A stretch of 64,000 nucleotides of DNA from CAVUPF01 sp963803755 (GCA_963803755.1 CAWDNP010000005.1:62001-126000); one strand, 5' to 3'. Positions 29,073 to 38,408 are shown, counted from the stretch's first letter. A program made the numbers and translations. Notes: generated by a model not told the origin, from the letters alone.

Positions 29073-29681
29073 TCAGGTGAAGGTGGCGGTGCTCGCTACC
29101 AGCGTAGGGCCGACGTGCAGAACTCGCTCGGGCTGCATCGCGAGCTTGGCGGCGGCTCTTTGCAGCTGGGCCTCCTCACCGGGGTCGCGCTTGCCCTTCC
29201 AGGCGAGCAAGGACCCACCGTCGAGGAGGAGCGGGGAGGCCAGCTCCGCGAGGGTCGAGAGGCGACCCACTGCTCGGGCGGTTGCCGCCTCGTAGGACTC
29301 GCGGCCCTCTCCGCCTCGCCCATTGCTCGGATCGGGCATTGATCGACACGGGCGTTGGCGATCGCGGCAGCGTCTATCGCCCGCTGCATGAACTCGCACT
29401 TGCGAGCCACGGACTCGATCAGATCGACTTGGGCCCGGGGCAGGGCGACGGCAAGGGCGAGGCCCGGAAAGCCCGCTCCAGAGCCGATATCGGCGATCCT
29501 GGACGCCTCGCGAAGCCTCCGATACCTCAAGGCCGGTGAGACTGTCTGCGACGTGGACCTTCCATGCCCGGTCATCGGTTATCGAGCTGACCGAGGCCCG
29601 CTCTTGGGCAAGGAGGTCAAGGACCTTTTGCAGGGCGGCACGGGCCTCGGGGTCAAGAGCGCCCGTCGGGTCCGGGCTCAC
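29073..29681 (-). CDS. rsmG: 16S rRNA (guanine527-N7)-methyltransferase RsmG, frameshifted
   Basis: The SAM methyltransferase of 16S rRNA, formerly GidB. Core: WKVHVADSLTGLE, then IADIGSGAGFPGLALAVALP and LIESVARKCEFMQRAI, with the late ESYEAATARAVGRLSTLAEL. Shifts at about 29535 and 29300. Start GTG 29681 overlaps the jag stop as GTGA. Position jag-rsmG-parA is the normal bacterial origin order. Confidence 0.92.
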   Translation of the reverse strand: MSPDPTGALDPEARAALQKVLDLLAQERASVSSITDDRAWKVHVADSLTGLEVSEASRGVQDRRYRLWSGLSGPRPCRRPAPGPSRSDRVRGSQVRVHAAGDRRCRDRQRPCRSMPDPSNGRGGEGRESYEAATARAVGRLSTLAELASPLLLDGGSLLAWKGKRDPGEEAQLQRAAAKLAMQPERVLHVGPTLVASTATFT

Positions 29682-30162
29682 TCGGAGACGAGGGGCGCCA
29701 CGACGACGCAGCGGTCGCGGCTCATCACCCTCACTGTAGGTCTCGACTCCGGCGCGCTCTTTGAGGCGCTCGTGCACGACGCGCCGTTCCTGGGCGCTCA
29801 TCGGATCCATTTCCACCGCCCGGTTGTCGCTCAGCGCCTGCTCCGCGGCGCGATCGGCCCGCGACTCCAGTGTCTCCCGCCGCCGCTGCCTATACCCGGC
29901 CGCGTCCACAACCACCCGCTTGCGCTCGCGCATCCCCCGAAAAGCAGCCTGATAGCAGAGCAGCTGAAGCGCGTCGATCGTCTGCCCCCGCTTCCCGATC
30001 AGCAACCCGTAGTCGTCGTCGCCCCTCGACCACAGCCTCGATCCGATCGTCGTCCTCACGGATCTCGACATCTCCGTCGAGGTCGAGCTCGTCCAGCACT
30101 CCCTCAACAAGCTCTCTCACCCGCTCTGCGGGCTCCTGTGGCCAATCACTCGTCTCACCCAC
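29678..30162 (-). CDS. jag: Jag/KhpB-type RNA-binding protein (KH and R3H), frameshifted
   Basis: About 160 residues: an acidic N-terminal part (AERVRELVEGVLDELDLDGD), the KH domain GLLIGKRGQTIDALQLLCYQ, and the R3H segment MSAQERRVVHERLKERAG. Shifts at about 30020 and near 29700; the reading before TGA is DRCVVVAPLVSE. It lies between yidC and rsmG as in most bacteria. An RNA-binding partner of KhpA in other species. The start is GTG 30162. Confidence 0.9.
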
Positions 30163-30212
30163 GCAAGGCACCCTATTCAAGCTCAGGTCATACCGAAGGT
30201 CGAGGGCCCCTA

Positions 30213-30962
30213 CTAGCGTCGCTTCTTCTTCTTTTTGGGAGGCGGCGGAGGCGGTTTTGCCGCCGCCACCTCCGCCGCAGTAGGCACATGCGGCGCCGGG
30301 ATGATCCGCTGGATCGTGTACTGCTGGCCGATCGTCCAGATGTTGGTCGTGATCCAGTAGAGGATCAGCCCCGCCGGAAAATTGATCACAAAGGGAACGA
30401 AGATCAGCGGCAGTGCGAACATCATCATCCGCTGGCTTTTGTCGGCGGTCACCGACATCACCAGGCCCGAGATCAGCTGGGTGCCGACGTAGAGGAGCAG
30501 CAGCACGATCAGCACCCCACCGGTCGCCTTCGCGGTCAGGTCGGGGATGAAGAGGAACGACGCTTGACTGCCGCATGCGCCGGCGTTGCAGCCGATGTCT
30601 GCCGGCAGCTCGTGGCGAAGCACATAAAAGAGCGTGATGAAGACCGGAAGCTGCGCGACCAGCGGGATGCAGGAGGCGAACGGGTTGACCTTGTTCTCTT
30701 TGTAGAAGTTCATCATTTCCTGCTGCATGCGCTGTTTGTCGTTCTTGTATTTGGCTTGGATCTCCTTGATCTGAGGCTGCAGCGCCTGCAGCGCCCGCAT
30801 CCCTTTCAGCTGTCTGTAGGTGAGCGGGATGAGCACCGCCCGGGTGCAGACGGTGAGCGCGATGATCGCTCCTCCCCAGCTCAGCCCAGCGTTGTCGTGG
30901 AAGAACTTGAGGACCGAATTGGCAATGTTGATCAGCGGCTGGGGGATGTTTGCGTCGGGAGA
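30213..30962 (-). CDS. yidC: Membrane protein insertase YidC/Oxa1, start codon unresolved
   Basis: The YidC core of about 250 residues: first helix region IPQPLINIANSVLKFFHDN, LTVCTRAVLIPLTYRQLKGM with the groove arginine, the cytoplasmic hairpin YKNDKQRMQQEMMNFYKENK, and later helices with VPFVINFPAGLILYWITTN. The tail is basic (KKKKKRR). The frame is open back to a TGA at 30963-30965, but no ATG, GTG or TTG lies between that stop and a GTG well inside the first helix. A base error or shift near 30955 probably hides the true start. It follows yidD directly. Confidence 0.9.
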   Translation of the reverse strand, partial: SPDANIPQPLINIANSVLKFFHDNAGLSWGGAIIALTVCTRAVLIPLTYRQLKGMRALQALQPQIKEIQAKYKNDKQRMQQEMMNFYKENKVNPFASCIPLVAQLPVFITLFYVLRHELPADIGCNAGACGSQASFLFIPDLTAKATGGVLIVLLLLYVGTQLISGLVMSVTADKSQRMMMFALPLIFVPFVINFPAGLILYWITTNIWTIGQQYTIQRIIPAPHVPTAAEVAAAKPPPPPPKKKKKRR

Positions 30963-31235
30963 TCAGGGCTGGGCCTCGCGGTGGTAATCGACGGGGTCGA
31001 CCGGGCTGACGCGCAGCGTGAAGCGGTCAGGAACGGGATCGAAGCCACCGTGGCTGAAGGGGTTGCAGCGCAGCAAGCGCCAGGCGGCGAGCAGCAGGCC
31101 CCGGGCCGTGCCGAAGCGCTCGACGGCGTCCAAGGCGTAGGCGGAGCAAGTCGGCTCGTAGCGGCAACAGCGCAGGCGTGACGGAGAGATCCAGCGTCGG
31201 TAGGCGCGAATCGGGGCGAGGACCGCGCGTTTCAC
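30963..31235 (-). CDS. yidD: Membrane protein insertion efficiency factor YidD
   Basis: A 90-residue protein with the YidD signature: IRAYRRWISPSRLRCCRYEP, CSAYALDAVERFG and RCNPFSHGGFDPVP. Helps YidC-dependent insertion. The GTG start at 31235 overlaps the end of rnpA by 4 bp and lies inside the parS-like palindrome. Intact. Confidence 0.93.
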   Translation of the reverse strand: MKRAVLAPIRAYRRWISPSRLRCCRYEPTCSAYALDAVERFGTARGLLLAAWRLLRCNPFSHGGFDPVPDRFTLRVSPVDPVDYHREAQP

Positions 31236-31243
31236 GTGGAACG
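31228..31243. promoter_or_regulatory. parS centromere-like site
   Basis: CGTTTCACGTGGAACG differs from the general parS core GTTTCACGTGAAAC at one position within the 14-bp core (31229-31242). It spans the rnpA stop and the yidD start. ParA and ParB are encoded 3 kb away on the same side of the origin, as expected for a cis-acting ParB loading site. Confidence 0.8.
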
Positions 31244-31600
31244 CCGCCCGATAGACGCTCCCGCCAGCGCCTCTTCGATGCTCTTGCGCACGCCTTCCGT
31301 CCCCTCCCGCTCGATGAGCCCGCCGATTTCCGAGCGAGCAACAAGGACGAAGTCGTGTCCGCTCGGAAGACTGTCAGAGAGGCCCCAGAAAGCCTCGCGC
31401 AGCGCTCGCTTGACGCGGTTGCGCTCGACCGCGCCCCCAACCTTGCGACTCGTCGAGACCCCGAGCCTCACGCCGCGATCTTCCTCGTCGCGACGTGGAA
31501 AGCTGTAGAGCACGAGGTAGCGTGTCGCATGAGATGAGCCGTCGCGGTAGACGCGGTCAAACTCGCCGCTGCGCGAGAGGCGGCGTCGCTTCGCCGCCAT
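31232..31600 (-). CDS. rnpA: Ribonuclease P protein component
   Basis: A 122-residue basic protein. N-terminal RRRLSRSGEFDRVYRDGSS, the RNR-type motif SRKVGGAVERNRVKRALREA, and DFVLVARSEIGGL. It binds RnpB RNA to process tRNA 5-prime ends. The ATG at 31600 directly follows the rpmH stop. Intact. Confidence 0.95.
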   Translation of the reverse strand: MAAKRRRLSRSGEFDRVYRDGSSHATRYLVLYSFPRRDEEDRGVRLGVSTSRKVGGAVERNRVKRALREAFWGLSDSLPSGHDFVLVARSEIGGLIEREGTEGVRKSIEEALAGASIGRRST

Positions 31601-31735
31601 CTACACCGACAGGCGCTTCCGGCCCTTGCGCCGCCGTCGTTTGAGGATGGCGCGACCGGCACGGGTGCTCATCCGTGCTCGGAACCCATGCGTCTTTGCC
31701 CGCTTGCGCTTCTTGGGCTGATAGGTCCGCTTCAT
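31601..31735 (-). CDS. rpmH: 50S ribosomal protein L34
   Basis: A 44-residue basic protein beginning MKRTYQPKKRKRAKTHGFR and continuing RMSTRAGRAILKRRRRKGRK, the invariant L34 pattern. ATG 31735; TAG at 31601-31603 directly precedes rnpA. Too short to stand out among longer frames but unambiguous. Confidence 0.97.
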   Translation of the reverse strand: MKRTYQPKKRKRAKTHGFRARMSTRAGRAILKRRRRKGRKRLSV

Positions 31736-31826
31736 CCGGGCGGGAGTATAGGGGCGAGCGGTTTTGGCCGGGATTTGCGGAAGCGCTTCGTATGGCTCCC
31801 CCTGCCGACGCTATGGTCGGCCGTCG

Positions 31827-33160
31827 GTGGCAGATGAGCTGGATCGACATGACCTCGACGCCCTCTGGCGAGATGTCCAGGCGCGGCTGCGGGCCTCGGT
31901 CCCGGAGTCGACCTTCAAGCTCTGGCTGGAGCCGCTGCGGGCGGTTGGGGCGCAGGGGGGCGCCCTCTACCTCACCGCCCCCGAAGGGCATACGGGCCTG
32001 GGTCCAGCGGCGTTACTCGTCGCTGATCCGCGAGGCGCTCGCCGCGGCTGGAGCGCCGCTGCGCGAGGTCAGCTTCGCCTCTGCCCAAGGAGAGGGCGCC
32101 GGGGCGGCTTCGAAGGGCGGGGAGATCGAGCTCAACCCCAACTACACCTTCGAGCGCTTCGTGATCGGCGAGGGAAACCGCCTCGCCCATGCTGCCGCGC
32201 TCGCCGTCGCCGAGGCCCCATCGGAGGCCTACAACCCGGTCTTCCTCCACGGCCCGCCAGGATTGGGGAAGACGCATCTGCTGGTGGCGATAGCCAACTA
32301 CCTCGAGGCCAATGCGCCGGGCCTCAGCGTCCGCTACACGACGGCAGAGTCGTTTACCAACGAGTTCGTCGGCGCGTTGCGCTCGGCCGGAGCCGAGGCG
32401 TTCAAGTGCCGCTACCGCGACATCGACGTGCTGCTGATCGACGACGTGCAGTTCCTCGAGGGCAAGCATCACACCGAGGAGGAGTTCTTCCACACCTTCA
32501 ACGCTCTGTATGAGTCCGGCAGCCAGCTGGTCCTCTCCGCCGATCGCATCCCCAGTGAGCTGTCCACCCTCGCCGCCCGGCTGCGCGACCGCTTCGAGTG
32601 GGGCCTCACCGTCCCGGTCGAGGCCTCCCAACCTCGCAACCCGCCTCACCGTCCTGCGCCGACTGGTCCGCGAGGCCGGCGTTGAGATAGCCGACCGCGA
32701 GGCACTCGCCGAGCTGGCCCGCCGGATCGATGCCAACGTGCGCCAGCTACACGGAGCGCTAACCCGGGTCATCGCCCACGCCTCGCTGATGGCCAAGCCG
32801 CTCAGCTCCGAGCTGATCGCCGAGGTGATCCCCCAGGGTCACGCGGTCAAACACGCCAACCCCAGTCGAGCAGATCCAGCAGAAGGTGGCGGCCGACTTC
32901 GGCGTCTCCCAGCCGAGCTGGTCGGCTCGACCCGCTCGGCAAGCCCACTCCGCGCTCGGCAGGTGGCGATCTTCCTTACCCGTGAGCTGACCGACCTCTC
33001 GCTGCCCCAAATCGGCCGGCTCTACGGGGGGCGCGATCACTCGACGGTCCTCAACTCGGTTCGCAGGATCGAGGCTAGCGTGGCCGGGGATCCCGCCTTG
33101 GCCGGCCGTGTCGCCGCGCTGCGAGCCGCAATCCACAACCCAGCCCAGATCAGCACCTGA
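31827..33160 (+). CDS. dnaA: Chromosomal replication initiator DnaA, frameshifted
   Basis: Domain I LWRDVQARLRASVPESTFKL; AAA+ domain with NYTFERFVIGEGNRLAHAAA, Walker A GPPGLGKTHLL, Walker B VLLIDDVQFLEGK and sensor region RLRDRFEWGLTV; domain IV with FLTRELTDLSLPQIGRLYGG and RDHSTVLNSVRRIEA for DnaA-box binding. Shifts at about 31990, 32625, 32870 and 32920. GTG 31827 is the chosen start, giving about 445 residues. Divergent from rpmH across 91 bp. Domain II is short. Confidence 0.95.
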
Positions 33161-33296
33161 CAGCCGATAGCACTGCAAGAATCCCAATTCCCCCACAGCC
33201 GCACCCACAACCAGCAAACCGCATCCTAAGGCCAAATTTTCCATGGCCCAAGCAGTTTCCACAGATCTTATTCCAACTCAAGAAAGCACTTACCAC
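33161..33296. other. oriC: Candidate replication origin (dnaA-dnaN intergenic region)
   Basis: The 136-bp gap is much richer in A+T than the surrounding genes and holds several loose DnaA-box relatives: GTTTCCACA at 33255-33263 (7 of 9 to TTATCCACA), TTTTCCATG at 33237-33245 and a TTATTCCAA at 33268-33276. The rpmH-dnaA gap on the other side shows no such boxes. No perfect box is present and the region is shorter than many actinobacterial origins, so this is a candidate only. Confidence 0.5.
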
Positions 33297-34404
33297 TTGA
33301 AGCTCACAACTCAACGCGACGAACTCGTCTCCAAGCTCTCCGCTCGTCTCCCGCGCGATCTCTAACCGCGCCGCTACCCAGTCGCTCTCCGGGATCCTTG
33401 CGACGGCTTCTTCGGATGGCGTGACACTTGCCGCGACCGATCTTGAGATGGGTCTTAGGACGGGCCTTCAGGCCGAGATTGGAGACGAGGGCTCGTTCTT
33501 GCTACCTGGGCGCCTGTTCGCCGAAGTCTCACGCTCACTTGGCGAGGGGGCGGTCGAGATCGAGTCACGCGAGGCCGAGCGCGACGTGGAGATTCGCAGC
33601 GGCGGATCGAGCTTTCACTTGCGGGTTCTTTCGGCCGAGGACTTCCCCAGATTCCCCGAGCAGCAGGCCGAGCCGCTGATGATCCCGGCCGCCGCCCTAG
33701 CTTCGACCGTAGAGCTGGTCGCCCGCGCCGCCTCGCGCGATGACATGCGCCCGGTGTTGACCGGCGTGCTCGTCAGCGCCGCCGCCAGCGAGATGACGAT
33801 GGTCGCGACCGATTCCTACCGGCTCGCCGTCAAGCGAACCGAGCTGGAGGGCGGGATAGGCGGCGAGCTGGAGGCCAACATCCCAGCCCGCGCTCTTCGT
33901 GAGCTGGGGCGCATCCTCTCCGCGGAGGAGGTCAAGGAGGTCGCGGTATCGCTGCTTTCTAACCAGGCGGTTTTCAAGGCAGGGACGATCGTCCTCAATA
34001 CGAGGCTGATCGACGGCCAGTTCCCCAACTTTCGACAGCTTCTGCCGGAGTCCTACGAGCACGACGTGCGGCTGCCGCGCTCGGAGTTCCTCGATGTCAC
34101 CCGTCGCGTCAGCCAGCTTGCGCAACGAAACGCGCCGCTGCGCCTCTCATTCGCCCCCGGCGAGCTGACCGTGGCAGCCGAGACACCGGACGTCGGCGAC
34201 GCCGAGGAGACGATGCCGGCCGCCTTTGAGGGCGAGCCGCTGGAGATCGGGTTCAACCCCGAGTTCCTCAAGGAGGGAATCGAGAGCGTCGAGGGCGAGG
34301 AGGTGGTGCTGCGGCTGATCTCCCCGCTGCGCCCAGGGCTGCTGCAGCCGGTCGACAACGATGACTTCCGCTATCTGGTGATGCCCATCCGCCTTAACGT
34401 GTGA
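33297..34404 (+). CDS. dnaN: DNA polymerase III sliding clamp (beta subunit), one frameshift
   Basis: Three clamp domains: LKLTTQRDELVSKLS at the start, TLAATDLEMGLRTGLQAEIG, TDSYRLAVKRTELEG, GQFPNFRQLLPESYEHDV and the C-terminal DDFRYLVMPIRLNV. The start is TTG 33297. An extra C at about 33343 brings an early TAA; without it the frame reads AVSRAISNRAATQSLSG and joins the long frame. Total about 369 residues. The stop overlaps recF. Confidence 0.95.
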
Positions 34405-35513
34405 GGCAGGCCCCGGTGCTCGTCACCGCCGTCGAAGCGAGGCCGCTGCGGAGTCTCGATAATGTGCGGGTCGAGCTCTGCCCGGGGATCATCAGCCTGG
34501 TCGGCCCCAATGGCGCCGGCAAGACCAACTTCGTCGAGGCGCTCTACTTCGGCCTGACCGGGCGCTCCTTCCGGACCGCGGATCGTCGCGAGCTGATCCC
34601 CTTCGGCGCACTCGCTTGCCCGCGTCGAGGTTGCCGTTCGCGACGGGGACGGGATCGAGCGCCGCCTGCTCGCCTCGGTGAGCAGGGCGGAGGGCCGTCG
34701 CCACCTGCTCGACGGCAACGTCGCCGACCCGGCGACGATCGCCCGCAACCGCCCGCCGGTCGCGGTCTTCTCCCCCGATCGCCTGGTCCTGATCAAGGGG
34801 CCACCTGCCGAGCGCCGCGCCCACCTCGACGGCTTTGTAGCGGCACGCTGGCCGTCTCGCTCGGAGCTGCGCAAGCGCTACGGCCAGGCGCTGGCGCAGC
34901 GCAACGCCCTGCTGGCCCGGTTGATGGGCGAGCTCGAGCGCCGGGCGCGAACTGAACGTCTGGGACACGGCGCTGGCCGAGGCGGCCGAGCCGCTGATCG
35001 CGGCGCGGGCCGAGGCGGCCGAGGCGCTGGCAGGGCCGTTTGCTGCGACGGCCGCGGCGCTGGGCCTGGATGGGAGCGCCACCCTCGAGTACGCCCCGCG
35101 GGCGAGCGGCTCGGCGGCGGAGATCCGCGAGGGGCTGGCCGAGCGCCGCGAGCAGGACCTGCGGATGGGGCGCAGCTCATGGGGCCCGCACCTCGACGAG
35201 CTGAAGGTCTCCTCCAGCGGCCGCTCGCTGCGGCGCTACGGCTCCCAGGGTCAGCAGCGCGCCGCGCTTCTCTCCCTGCTCTTCGCCGAGCGCGACGCCT
35301 TGCTTGAGGCGCGACAGGTGGCGCCGCTGCTGCTGCTCGACGACGTGATGAGCGAGCTCGACCCGGGGCGTCGCGAGCGCCTGGTCGAACGCCTTGAAGC
35401 GGGGCGGCCAGGCGGTGATCACGGCCGCCGATGAGGAGTCGATCCCGACCGCCGCGATGGGCAGCGTCATACGGATGCCCCGCCCCGCGACCCCCGCAGA
35501 GGCGGCCGCATGA
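34401..35513 (+). CDS. recF: DNA replication and repair protein RecF, frameshifted
   Basis: SMC-like ATPase of gap repair: Walker A SLVGPNGAGKTNFVEALYF, GRSFRTADRRELI, FSPDRLVLIKGPPAERRAHL, the ABC-type signature YGSQGQQRAALLSL and Walker B PLLLLDDVMSELDPGRR. Shifts at about 34612, 34955 and 35400. GTG 34401 overlaps the dnaN stop; the stop TGA overlaps the next ATG. Confidence 0.93.
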
Positions 35514-35816
35514 CCAGGCGCCGCGCTCCCCGCCCCGCCGCGAGCGCGATCCGTGCCGTCCGCGAGCGCGCCGCTCCGCAGACGCGGCTGGCGGCGGTCC
35601 AGGCGGCCTGGGACTCGCGCGCTCGGAAGCCAGCTTGCGGCCAGAGCGGAGCCGGTCTCTGAGCGGGCGGGGACGCTGACGGTCGAGTGCGTTGACGCGG
35701 TCTGGGCACAGGAGCTGGACCTAATGCAGGAGCAGTTGCTGGGGCGGCTTCGCTCCCGGCTCGGGGAGCTGGCGCCGACGAGCCTTCGCTTCCGCGTCAA
35801 CGGCTCGCGCTTTTAG
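35510..35816 (+). CDS. DciA/DUF721-family protein, frameshifted
   Basis: ATG 35510 overlaps the recF stop (ATGA). The joined frames give about 100 residues: a basic N-terminus, RLAAVQAAWDS, then GTLTVECVDAVWAQELDLMQ and LAPTSLRFRVNGSRF. This is the DUF721 (DciA) pattern, found between recF and gyrB in many actinobacteria; DciA is the ancestral replicative-helicase loader. Shifts at about 35560 and 35625. Confidence 0.82.
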
Positions 35817-35910
35817 CCGCACTTCGTGCATAATTTGCAGGGATTTTATGATTTAAGATGGTGCTTTCCGAAGTCCCGGACTGGTATCCTTATGTCAACT
35901 TGTGTTTGCG

Positions 35911-35952
35911 CCCCGACCGGTGTGGAGCAGGTCTCCAGGCAGTCGGGGTTTT
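35911..35952 (+). terminator. Terminator-like hairpin in the gyrB leader
   Basis: A nested stem: CCCCGAC (35911-35917) with GTCGGGG (35942-35948), enclosing TGGAG (35922-35926) with CTCCA (35933-35937), then TTTT (35949-35952). It lies 24 bp before the gyrB start, so it may end the upstream transcript or act as an attenuator or leader structure for gyrB. Confidence 0.55.
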
Positions 35953-35975
35953 CTGTGAGAACCGGAAGGGACTAA

Positions 35976-38396
35976 TTGCCTGAGAAGACGACCAAAGCCG
36001 CCGAGCCGGCCGATTCCTACGGCGCTAAGGACATCACCGTCCTTGAGGGCCTGGAGGCGGTTCGCAAGCGACCCGGCATGTACATCGGCTCGACCGGCCC
36101 GCGCGGCCTTCATCACCTCGTCTACGAGGTGGTCGACAACTCGGTCGACGAGGCGATCGCCGGGCACTGCGACAGCGTCCGCGTCGTCCTTCACCCCGAC
36201 AACAGCTGCACGGTCTCCGACGACGGCCGCGGCATCCCGGTCGAGACGATGGAGAAAGAGCAGCGCCCCGCGGCCGAGGTCGTGCTGACCGTCCTGCACG
36301 CCGGCGGCAAGTTCGGAGACGGCGGCGGGTACAAGGTTTCGGGGGGCCTGCACGGAGTCGGCGTCTCGGTCGTCAACGCGCTGTCTGAGCGCCTCCACCT
36401 GGAGATCAGCCGCGACGGCCACGTCTGGTCCCAGGACTACGAGCGCGGCAAGCCGCTCACGGAGCTGAGCAAGGGCCTCGCCACGAAAGAGCACGGCACC
36501 AAGATCACCTTCCTTCCCGATCTGGAGGTCTTCGAAGAGATCGATTTCGACTTCCAGACTCTGGCTGAGCGGCTGCGCGAGACCGCCTTCCTGACCCGCG
36601 GCCTAAAGATCGAGCTGATCGACGAGCGGGGGGCGACCAACAGCGTCACCTTCCGCTATGAGGGCGGGATCGAGGACTTCGTCCGCCACCTCAACGAGAA
36701 CCGCGACGAGCTACACCGCAAGGTGGTCTTCTTCGAAGGTTCCGAGGATGAGGGGCAGGTTGAGGTGGCGATGCAGTGGAACACCTCCTACCAGGAGTCG
36801 ATCTTCAGCTTCGCCAACAACATCAACACCCATGAGGGCGGCACCCACCTCTCCGGCTTTCGCTCAGCGTTGACCCGCACGCTCAACGCCTACGCGCGGG
36901 GCAAAGGCCTGCTCAAAGAGAAAGACGACAACCTGGCTGGCGAGGACGTTCGGGAGGGCTTGATCGCGGTGATCTCGGTGAAGCTGCACGACCCCCAGTT
37001 CGAGGGCCAGACGAAGACCAAACTGGGCAACCCTCCGATCCGCGGCCTGGTCGAGGAGACGGTGAACCGCAAGCTGGGGGAGTTCTTCGAGGAGAACCCG
37101 GGGGACGCCCGGCGGATCATCAGCAAGGCGATCGACGCCTCGCGGGCGCGCGACGCGGCGCGAAAGGCGCGCGACCTGACCCGGCGCAAGTCGGCCCTGG
37201 AGAACTCAACCCTGCCGGGCAAGCTCGCCGACTGCACGGTCAAGGACCCGAGCCTGGCCGAGATCTTCGTGGTCGAGGGCGACTCCGCCGGCGGCTCCGC
37301 TAAGCAGGCGCGCGACCGCTCGACCCAGGCAGTGCTGCCGCTGCGCGGCAAGATCATCAACGTCGAGAAGAGCCGCATCGACAAGGTGCTGGCCAACCAC
37401 GAGATCCAGGCGCTGATCACGGCGATCGGCACCGGCGTCCACGAGGAGTTCAAGATCGAGGACGCCCGCTACCACAAGATTGTGATGGCGACCGACGCCG
37501 ACGTCGACGGCGCCCACATCCGCACCCTGGTGCTGACCTTCCTCTACCGGCAGATGCCGGAGCTGATCGATGCCGGCTTCATCTACATCGCCAAACCGCC
37601 GCTTTACCGGGTCAAGCAGGGCAACCAGGAGACCTACCTGGAGCGGGAGTCCGAACTTGAGGAGTTGCTGCTCCGCGACAAACTCGAGGACTTCGAGCTG
37701 GTCGACGTGACCGGGCAGTCGAGGAAGCTGACGGCGAGCCGCTGGCAGGCCTATGTACGGCGCTCGAAGGAGTATGAGGGCTGGGGGTCCTCACTGCAGG
37801 CCGAGTTCGGCCATGAGACTGTGCGCTTCCTCGAGGAGTCGAGCCTGCTCGACGAGGAAGTGGCGACGGTCGCCGCCGCGCGCGAGGTGCTCAGCCGCAA
37901 TGCCGCGGAGAGCGAGCCGTTCGATACCGAAGTCCTCGAGGCCTCCGAGGAGATGCTCGTCGTCAAGGCGGTCGAGCGCAAGAGCGGTCTGGCGCGCACG
38001 CACCGACTCCCCGCGGCGCTGTTCGCCCACCACGACTACCGCAAGTTCGTCGAGGTCCACGCCGCCCTCCTGAAGCAGGTCGGCCGGCCACCGTTCGAGG
38101 TCCGCTTTGGTGGCCGTCACGGCGCCGCGCTCTCCTTCCAGTCGCTGCGCGGCGCGGTGCTGGACCTGTCTCGCCACGGGGTCCAGCTGACCCGCTTCAA
38201 GGGGTTGGGGGAGATGAACGCCGACCAGCTGCGCGAGACGACGATGGATCCCGCCTCTCGCACCCTGGCGCGCGTCACCCTCGAGGATGCGACCGCCGCC
38301 GACCAGATCTTCTCGATGCTGATGGGCGACCAGGTCGAGCCGCGCCGCAACTTCATCGAGTCGCACGCGAAAGAGGTCAGGTTCCTCGATGTCTAG
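35976..38396 (+). CDS. gyrB: DNA gyrase subunit B with TOPRIM-region insertion
   Basis: An intact 806-residue GyrB from TTG 35976. ATPase: VYEVVDNSVDEAIAGHC, VSDDGRGIPVETM, SGGLHGVGVSVVNALSERL. TOPRIM: IFVVEGDSAGGSAKQARDRS and MATDADVDGAHIRTL. C-terminal: TRFKGLGEMNADQLRETTMD. Between YIAKPPLYRVKQGNQ and the last segment lies an insertion of about 170 residues (about 565-735), which makes the protein similar in length to proteobacterial GyrB. Most actinobacterial GyrB proteins are near 650-680 residues. gyrA follows 12 bp downstream. Confidence 0.97.
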   Translation: MPEKTTKAAEPADSYGAKDITVLEGLEAVRKRPGMYIGSTGPRGLHHLVYEVVDNSVDEAIAGHCDSVRVVLHPDNSCTVSDDGRGIPVETMEKEQRPAAEVVLTVLHAGGKFGDGGGYKVSGGLHGVGVSVVNALSERLHLEISRDGHVWSQDYERGKPLTELSKGLATKEHGTKITFLPDLEVFEEIDFDFQTLAERLRETAFLTRGLKIELIDERGATNSVTFRYEGGIEDFVRHLNENRDELHRKVVFFEGSEDEGQVEVAMQWNTSYQESIFSFANNINTHEGGTHLSGFRSALTRTLNAYARGKGLLKEKDDNLAGEDVREGLIAVISVKLHDPQFEGQTKTKLGNPPIRGLVEETVNRKLGEFFEENPGDARRIISKAIDASRARDAARKARDLTRRKSALENSTLPGKLADCTVKDPSLAEIFVVEGDSAGGSAKQARDRSTQAVLPLRGKIINVEKSRIDKVLANHEIQALITAIGTGVHEEFKIEDARYHKIVMATDADVDGAHIRTLVLTFLYRQMPELIDAGFIYIAKPPLYRVKQGNQETYLERESELEELLLRDKLEDFELVDVTGQSRKLTASRWQAYVRRSKEYEGWGSSLQAEFGHETVRFLEESSLLDEEVATVAAAREVLSRNAAESEPFDTEVLEASEEMLVVKAVERKSGLARTHRLPAALFAHHDYRKFVEVHAALLKQVGRPPFEVRFGGRHGAALSFQSLRGAVLDLSRHGVQLTRFKGLGEMNADQLRETTMDPASRTLARVTLEDATAADQIFSMLMGDQVEPRRNFIESHAKEVRFLDV

Positions 38397-38408
38397 GGGG
38401 CGCGGCTG

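Noticed and set aside
31827..33160. Programmed frameshifting in dnaA
   Set aside because: No slippery sequence or downstream structure is evident, and similar breaks occur in most genes, so error is simpler.
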